A stretch of 37,012 nt of DNA from the IMG/VR virus record IMGVR_UViG_3300009593_000051, positions 1-37,012 of that record; one strand, given 5' to 3'. A program made the translations under genes and the position numbers. Source of the stretch: a virus. The notes under the pieces are model-generated. The model made no database searches. It had not been told where the DNA came from and was given only the letters and a program-made list of their open reading frames with translations. How positions within the stretch are numbered: the first letter of the stretch is position 1; each line of letters begins with the position of its first letter. Shown in pieces: positions 31,655-37,012 of the stretch.

Positions 31655-34600
31655 GCGTAAAAAAGTTATTTCAAAAAAATAAGCAGGCAGTAACTGTTGG
31701 GAAGTACCTTAAGGCTTCATCACCTGATGGCTTAGGCGATGGTATAGAATCTCAGGCTCATTTATCCTCCTCTCTGGAAAGACAACGGTACTTTCTTCCT
31801 TCTATAAATTATGGTGACCCCAAAAACTTTGTAAAGTTTGGGTCTGCTGAGCAATATTACAAAAATGCTTTTGAGTACATTGCAAATTATTTTCCTTACG
31901 ATGGGTCTGTTTTAGAGAGAACAAGCTTTTACAATGATATTAATCCTTTAGAAAAGTTTATTCTAGAAGATGTATATCCTAGATCTACTGGGTATGTGAC
32001 TATCGGTGCGGATTATGGAACTGTAGCCTCTGATGCTTCAGGGTACTATTCCTCTTCGGCAGAATACATTCAAATAAAAGGCGGTCCACACTCAGGGTCA
32101 ATTTATAATGAAGATAAAAACAGAACCTCTAACTTAGAGTTTGGCGGAGAGTATGGAAATACTGTAGAATTCTTCTTTAAGAAAGAGGGATTGACAGATG
32201 TCCTCACCAGTTCGGATAGACAAGTTCTCTTTGATCTTTGGAACGGTGCTCCCACTACAGATTCTACATATGGTCGCCTGAGAATCGAAATAAGGCAAGG
32301 AAGCGAAGACAGCTTTTTTGTTACTTTCTTATCGGGAACAACCGGCTTTGACGCAGTGCGGGTACCTTCTGCCGGCGGATTGACCATCGCTGATGGAACT
32401 TTTAGGAATTATGCATTTGTATTTAATACCTCTGGTTCGTCTCCTACTATTGACTTTTTTGTAAATGGATCCTGTGTAGAAACAGCTATTCCACCTGCTG
32501 CTTCCGCAGAAATAGGCTTGGTGACAGGCTCTATGATTGGTAATATTGGTGCCCTACGGGCAGATATTGTTGGTTTGCCTGGCGTCGCCGAGGGGTATGG
32601 CAAGTTATCTGGATCCATAGATGAATTCCGCTTCTGGAAAACGAATAGAAATGACGAACAGGTTGGTCGATATTGGCTTAGTAGTGTGGGCGGCGGCTCT
32701 AATAAATATGATGCCAATGTTGGGTTGGGCGTTTATCTTAAGTTCAATGAGGGTATAACGGGAACCTCTAGCATAGATGATGACTTTTTAGATTATTCTG
32801 GTCGGCTCTCTAATGGTATTTACACCGGATATAACCCCTTATATAGTCGCAATACAGGCTCTGCTCTGGATTCCTTGAGTTTGACCTCCGTTACAGAAGT
32901 TGCCTCGCCCATTGTGAGAACTCAAAATCCTTTATATACTACTAAAAAAGCGCAGTATCTTCTTTCTGGTAGTAACTATGATTATCAAAACGGTGCCCGT
33001 TTGATGAACAATATGCCTAATTGGATAATTGAGGCTGAAGAAGCGGGCGCAAATGAGATTGTTGATCTTACACAGATAATTTCAAGTTATTTTGATACTC
33101 TATATAATCAATTGACGGTAATGAAAGGTCTAAAATATACGGACTATATTAGCGGTAGTGTTAGTGCCTCTATAAATCAGTTTCCCTATAATGACCGTTT
33201 GGTTGAGTCATTTGGTATTGAGGCACCAGAAATATTTGAGAATATTGGAACCCTGGCACAATTTTTACAGCGTGACGAACAAATAAATTTTGAACAGACT
33301 TTGGCTGATGTCAAGAACTCCATATATAAGAATATCTATAATAACTTAAGTTATATCCTCAAGGGCAAAGGAAACGAAAAAGCAATTAGGAACTTCATCC
33401 GTTGTTTGGGTGTAGGAGAGGATGTAATTGCTCTCAATACTTACCCTAGTAACTCAGATTTCCAACTGAAGAGTAATTATTTCTCGACATCCAGCCCTAA
33501 GAAATTTGCCGACTTTACGGGGCTATTGAATCAGTCCGACGATGCTGCGACTGTATATCAGTATTATGATTCTACTAATGCTAATTCGGTGGGGTTTATA
33601 ACAGGCTCTAGTGTAATAGAAGAGTTTGCTTTTTCGCTACAGTCAGAGTTTGTATTTCCCGATAAATCCAATTTTAGATCTTTATCATATGAGGTGCCCA
33701 AAGTTCTGGAAGCTTCTCTTGTTGGGTTTCATACTCCCCTGGACAGCAGCCAGACTTCTACAGACTTAACTTGGGCTGCTCCCGCCGATGATTATGGACT
33801 CCAAGTCTATGCGGTCAGGAGTCCCGGCGAGTATGCGAAGGTATATTCTCCTTTATATCAGGTCCGGGATGCCTACTTCGTCGTTAAAAATAGTGCCGGC
33901 GCAACTTTGTTGACTAGTTCTATTTTCAATGAAGTGTACGACAATCAGAAGTGGAACCTTACCCTGTCTCTCCGACCTAAAAAGTACCCCTTTGCCGATG
34001 GCATTAATGGTGCTTCTGTGGCTGGGGATGGCTATTATTTAGAACTGTATGGTGTCAATTATGATACCGGGATGAAACGCAATAGCTTCTTAGTAAGTGC
34101 GAGCATGACCGCCCAAGACGGTGCGAATATTTTAGAAAGTAATAAAAGAATATATGTAGGTGCTCACAGGACAAATTATACTGGAAGCGTCCTTACACAA
34201 ACAGATGTTCGAGCATCCAGTACCCGCTACTGGACGGACTATTTCCCCTCTGGAACATTAGACCTTCAGGCCAAAGAAGCAGATACTCACGGGCGTGTAA
34301 GACCATATAGGAATGCATATTCGTTTCAGACTCAAAATCCAGGAGTTTATATCCCAAGAATTCAAACACTGGCAATGAACTGGGAGTTTACCGATATTAC
34401 AGGTAGTAATGCTTCTGGTCGTTTTGGTGTTTCCGATTTGTCCTCCGGGTCCGTAGCTTCTGATTATGTAAGCAACTATCAGAATCCTATCTTTAGTAAA
34501 ATTAACCTGCGACAGCACACTGGTCGAGGGGATTTCTTCGTAGCCAATGCTACACCCGTGCGAAAAGAATATGTCTATACCGATAAGCTGCAAATACCAG

Positions 34601-37012
34601 AATATATCGGCGGGGACTCCATGGTCACGGTAATGAACTCGGATGACCAGACTTTTGGGATATATTCTCGACCCGTTGATTTCTTTTTTGCAGTTGAAAA
34701 AAGCATGTACCGCAGCATCTCCAGTCAGATGCTTAAGTTATTTGCTTCTATTGAAGATTTCAATAACTTAATTGGCGAACCGGTTAACAAATACCGGCTC
34801 AACTATAAAAGAATGGAAAAGGTAAGGGAGATATTCTTTAGAAAAGTCCGGAACGATATTCCCGATCTTGAAAAGTATATTGATTATTATAAGTGGCTCG
34901 ATACCTCAATGAGCGAAATGATTGAGCAACTATTTCCAGAATCCGCACGGTTTGCAGATTCTGTCCGGAAAATAGTAGAGAACCATGTTTTAGAAAGACC
35001 CAAGATACAACACCGGGCATCAATCCTCCGAGGAAGACGGTCATGGCCTCCCCCCGGCATCACTGGCGGACCCAGCACTTCAATATGTTATGATGCGCCA
35101 GGATGGAAGTTTAACCATGCTCCTTTATCTAATGAGCAGAATGAGAACTGTTTTTGGTGGAAAACTCGTGCCCTTCGAGATAATCCTATTTTTGATACTC
35201 CTGTGGGAATCTTACCTACTCGAAATGCTGTTCTAAATGCTCTTCAAAAAGAACAATCCCGTAATGTTGTGGTGTGCTTGACTGCGGAGCCTCGCTTCCC
35301 TTATTATGGCGGAATCAACCAGACCTGGAATAAAAAGCGCAATATGCGCAATATTACTTTTAGTCGATTCGAGCCATTGGAGGATTGTACAGACGACACC
35401 GAGCCCAATAAGAAGAAGAAGATTTCTTTTAGGGTTGAGTTGGGGTCTGGTCTTTATAAGGGGGATAATCTTTCTCCCTTTACTGCTATAAGTTCTAGCG
35501 TCGTTTCCGGGTACAATGCGGGACTGATAGCTTCGGGTCTGTCAGGAATATCTATCACTAATTTACATGAAGATAGTATCCTTCCTTTCCGTCACAGTGT
35601 ACCATTACAGGGTCCCTTCACTAAGCGACATGTTGGTGGTCTCCAAGCAAGGCACAACGCACCATTTAGAACGGTAGATCGAGCCGAAGAATACACTTTA
35701 GAGATTGCTAGTGGCACTGGGTCAATTACCACCCTGACCGTCCAAACTGTTCCCAAAGGTAAGTACCTAAGAGGTGCGGGTTCTAAATCCCCTCTTAATA
35801 TTGAAAATATAAAGACAGTTATATCCGACCATACAGCGGGCGATGGTGTTCGTTTGGTGGGGAACTATTCAAAATATTATGAAGTTGTCCAAGGCAATGA
35901 CAGATCAGCTACAAATATGGACTTTGTTTTTAATCCTACTTTTTATGCCTATAGTGCTCCTACGGCTTTCTTAACACCCCCAAGCCGCCGTGCGTTGGGG
36001 TTGACTGGTTCTGCTGGTTACCCGGCTCCTCGTCAAAGATCCGGTGTTCGAACCAACGAGACAATATTTGTAGATTTGTTTTCAGCCCCCGGATCTAAGC
36101 AAGATTCAAAACAGTTGTTTAGGGATGTGAATTCGGACACAATGTCTCCAAATAATGCTCTCCCATTTCGAAATGAAGCTGTACGCCGCCCTGGAAATTT
36201 ATCCCATCGTCAGCTTGGCGTTCCTCTCGGCGCTGGCGCTGGCTTGTCTGGGTATCTTCGCCTTCACACAGGTTGGGGAGGGTTTCAGGCAGATATAACT
36301 CCTGAGCTAAACAATGCATATGCCTCTCCATCCGTCGGGGTAAATGCACTCCAGTACTTTAACGGTGGCGGCGTACCTGTGGTTGCTTCTTCCCCGGCTG
36401 CTGGTCCTCCTAATATCGATAATATTATGCTAGGAGGATACCCAGGGATTGGAGATATTCGCCTGGCAGCATTACATAAGACACAAAGAAACACAACAAA
36501 GAGAATAGAAATCAGCGGCAGTATTGTAGTTGCAGATATCATGAAAACGGGTTCTGTTCGTGATAATGCCTATGTGACTCGACCAATACCTTCTGCCGAT
36601 AGGGCAGAGTGGACTTCATATATTTCAGGTACTGCAACTATTGCGACCTATGGTGCTTATATCGCCAAAGGGGAAAGATACCCTGATGATATTACTTTTG
36701 CAAACATGCCCCTGGATGCATCTCCAACCTGGGCGAAATCAGTATTTTATAACACCAATATGGGCAAACAGTTCTTATGGGATAAAAATTATGATTTTGA
36801 AATATGGAAACAACTAAGGAACTCCGATAAACCATCTGCGAAATATTACTGGCAACATAATACCTATGAATTGCTGCCCGAAGTAATAGAAAGTAATGTT
36901 CCCGGTACAAATCGGGTACAGAGGGGTTTTGCCAACAGCACTCTTTCCCGAGAAGTTAAAGATATAGCCATCGACGAAAACACTTCAAAGTACTACTATT
37001 CAGTATCCTTGC
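31651..37012 (+). CDS. Giant structural protein with LamG-like domain, partial
   Basis: The frame opens with ATG at 31651 (MSVKKLFQKNKQAVTVGKYL) in an ATGA overlap and stays open to the right edge, at least 1787 codons. Residues ~150-380 look like a concanavalin/LamG fold: VEFFFKKEGL, FRNYAFVFNTSG, and GKLSGSIDEFRFWKTNRNDE, the usual terminal strand pattern. A later helical part, YNNLSYILKGKGNEKAIRNF (about residues 562-581), is a segment I associate with large virion proteins of marine T4-like phages. LamG domains bind glycans, so a host-surface contact role is plausible. The C-terminus is outside the window. Confidence 0.82.
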   Translation, partial: MSVKKLFQKNKQAVTVGKYLKASSPDGLGDGIESQAHLSSSLERQRYFLPSINYGDPKNFVKFGSAEQYYKNAFEYIANYFPYDGSVLERTSFYNDINPLEKFILEDVYPRSTGYVTIGADYGTVASDASGYYSSSAEYIQIKGGPHSGSIYNEDKNRTSNLEFGGEYGNTVEFFFKKEGLTDVLTSSDRQVLFDLWNGAPTTDSTYGRLRIEIRQGSEDSFFVTFLSGTTGFDAVRVPSAGGLTIADGTFRNYAFVFNTSGSSPTIDFFVNGSCVETAIPPAASAEIGLVTGSMIGNIGALRADIVGLPGVAEGYGKLSGSIDEFRFWKTNRNDEQVGRYWLSSVGGGSNKYDANVGLGVYLKFNEGITGTSSIDDDFLDYSGRLSNGIYTGYNPLYSRNTGSALDSLSLTSVTEVASPIVRTQNPLYTTKKAQYLLSGSNYDYQNGARLMNNMPNWIIEAEEAGANEIVDLTQIISSYFDTLYNQLTVMKGLKYTDYISGSVSASINQFPYNDRLVESFGIEAPEIFENIGTLAQFLQRDEQINFEQTLADVKNSIYKNIYNNLSYILKGKGNEKAIRNFIRCLGVGEDVIALNTYPSNSDFQLKSNYFSTSSPKKFADFTGLLNQSDDAATVYQYYDSTNANSVGFITGSSVIEEFAFSLQSEFVFPDKSNFRSLSYEVPKVLEASLVGFHTPLDSSQTSTDLTWAAPADDYGLQVYAVRSPGEYAKVYSPLYQVRDAYFVVKNSAGATLLTSSIFNEVYDNQKWNLTLSLRPKKYPFADGINGASVAGDGYYLELYGVNYDTGMKRNSFLVSASMTAQDGANILESNKRIYVGAHRTNYTGSVLTQTDVRASSTRYWTDYFPSGTLDLQAKEADTHGRVRPYRNAYSFQTQNPGVYIPRIQTLAMNWEFTDITGSNASGRFGVSDLSSGSVASDYVSNYQNPIFSKINLRQHTGRGDFFVANATPVRKEYVYTDKLQIPEYIGGDSMVTVMNSDDQTFGIYSRPVDFFFAVEKSMYRSISSQMLKLFASIEDFNNLIGEPVNKYRLNYKRMEKVREIFFRKVRNDIPDLEKYIDYYKWLDTSMSEMIEQLFPESARFADSVRKIVENHVLERPKIQHRASILRGRRSWPPPGITGGPSTSICYDAPGWKFNHAPLSNEQNENCFWWKTRALRDNPIFDTPVGILPTRNAVLNALQKEQSRNVVVCLTAEPRFPYYGGINQTWNKKRNMRNITFSRFEPLEDCTDDTEPNKKKKISFRVELGSGLYKGDNLSPFTAISSSVVSGYNAGLIASGLSGISITNLHEDSILPFRHSVPLQGPFTKRHVGGLQARHNAPFRTVDRAEEYTLEIASGTGSITTLTVQTVPKGKYLRGAGSKSPLNIENIKTVISDHTAGDGVRLVGNYSKYYEVVQGNDRSATNMDFVFNPTFYAYSAPTAFLTPPSRRALGLTGSAGYPAPRQRSGVRTNETIFVDLFSAPGSKQDSKQLFRDVNSDTMSPNNALPFRNEAVRRPGNLSHRQLGVPLGAGAGLSGYLRLHTGWGGFQADITPELNNAYASPSVGVNALQYFNGGGVPVVASSPAAGPPNIDNIMLGGYPGIGDIRLAALHKTQRNTTKRIEISGSIVVADIMKTGSVRDNAYVTRPIPSADRAEWTSYISGTATIATYGAYIAKGERYPDDITFANMPLDASPTWAKSVFYNTNMGKQFLWDKNYDFEIWKQLRNSDKPSAKYYWQHNTYELLPEVIESNVPGTNRVQRGFANSTLSREVKDIAIDENTSKYYYSVSL

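Overview
The window is part of the genome of a lytic, T4-like (contractile-tailed) bacteriophage, probably marine or aquatic and with a Gram-negative host. The phage assignment rests on a gp55-type late sigma factor, gp25 and gp6 baseplate wedge proteins in T4-like order, a PhoH-family ATPase, a Cas4/RecB-like PD-(D/E)XK nuclease, an FmdB-type zinc ribbon, many ATGA/TAATG start-stop overlaps, and very long structural genes. The host is not identified. Two lipoproteins with lipoboxes point to a double-membrane cell. One of them carries three MopE-type ExCDGxDNDC motifs and a VWA domain, a combination I associate with Myxococcota and other former Deltaproteobacteria; this is a weak hint only.

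Layout. (1) 1-341 is the 3' end of a repeat-containing coiled-coil virion or fibre-type protein, closed by a strong UUCG-loop terminator. (2) 438-1495 holds a J-domain (HPD) protein and a small protein with a lysine-rich tail. (3) 1496-4447 is an accessory block aimed at the cell envelope. A leftward three-gene operon encodes a secreted protein, a membrane-anchored protein and the MopE/VWA lipoprotein. A rightward gene encodes a trypsin-like serine protease lipoprotein. (4) 4495-9027 holds small structural or unknown proteins, a two-domain nucleotidyltransferase (ligase-like KVDG domain plus HxGH domain) and an acidic protein. (5) 9226-9548 is a complete tmRNA (ssrA) gene with its own sigma70-type promoter and terminator and a readable tag, ANNNAELALAA. 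(6) 9631-12459 holds PhoH, an HELGH metalloprotease and the PD-(D/E)XK nuclease. (7) 12471-17781 is a tightly coupled run of five glycosyltransferases. The third is split by an in-frame TAA. (8) 17810-19643 holds small conserved-looking phage proteins and the late sigma factor gp55. (9) From 19636 to the right end is the baseplate/tail block: an M23 peptidase protein, a spike-like protein, a 2082-residue giant protein, gp25, gp6, and two further structural proteins. The last contains a LamG-like domain and runs off the window.

How the parts may work together: gp55 would direct late transcription of the baseplate and structural genes. The tmRNA, J-domain protein and PhoH fit control of translation quality and RNA or protein turnover during infection. 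The glycosyltransferases could modify phage DNA, virions or host surface glycans. The envelope block and the ligase/HxGH fusion are the least conventional parts and the best candidates for undescribed biology. Coding is dense; no gap between genes exceeds about 200 bases apart from the one holding the tmRNA. No tRNA genes, CRISPR arrays, insertion sequences or integrase were seen.
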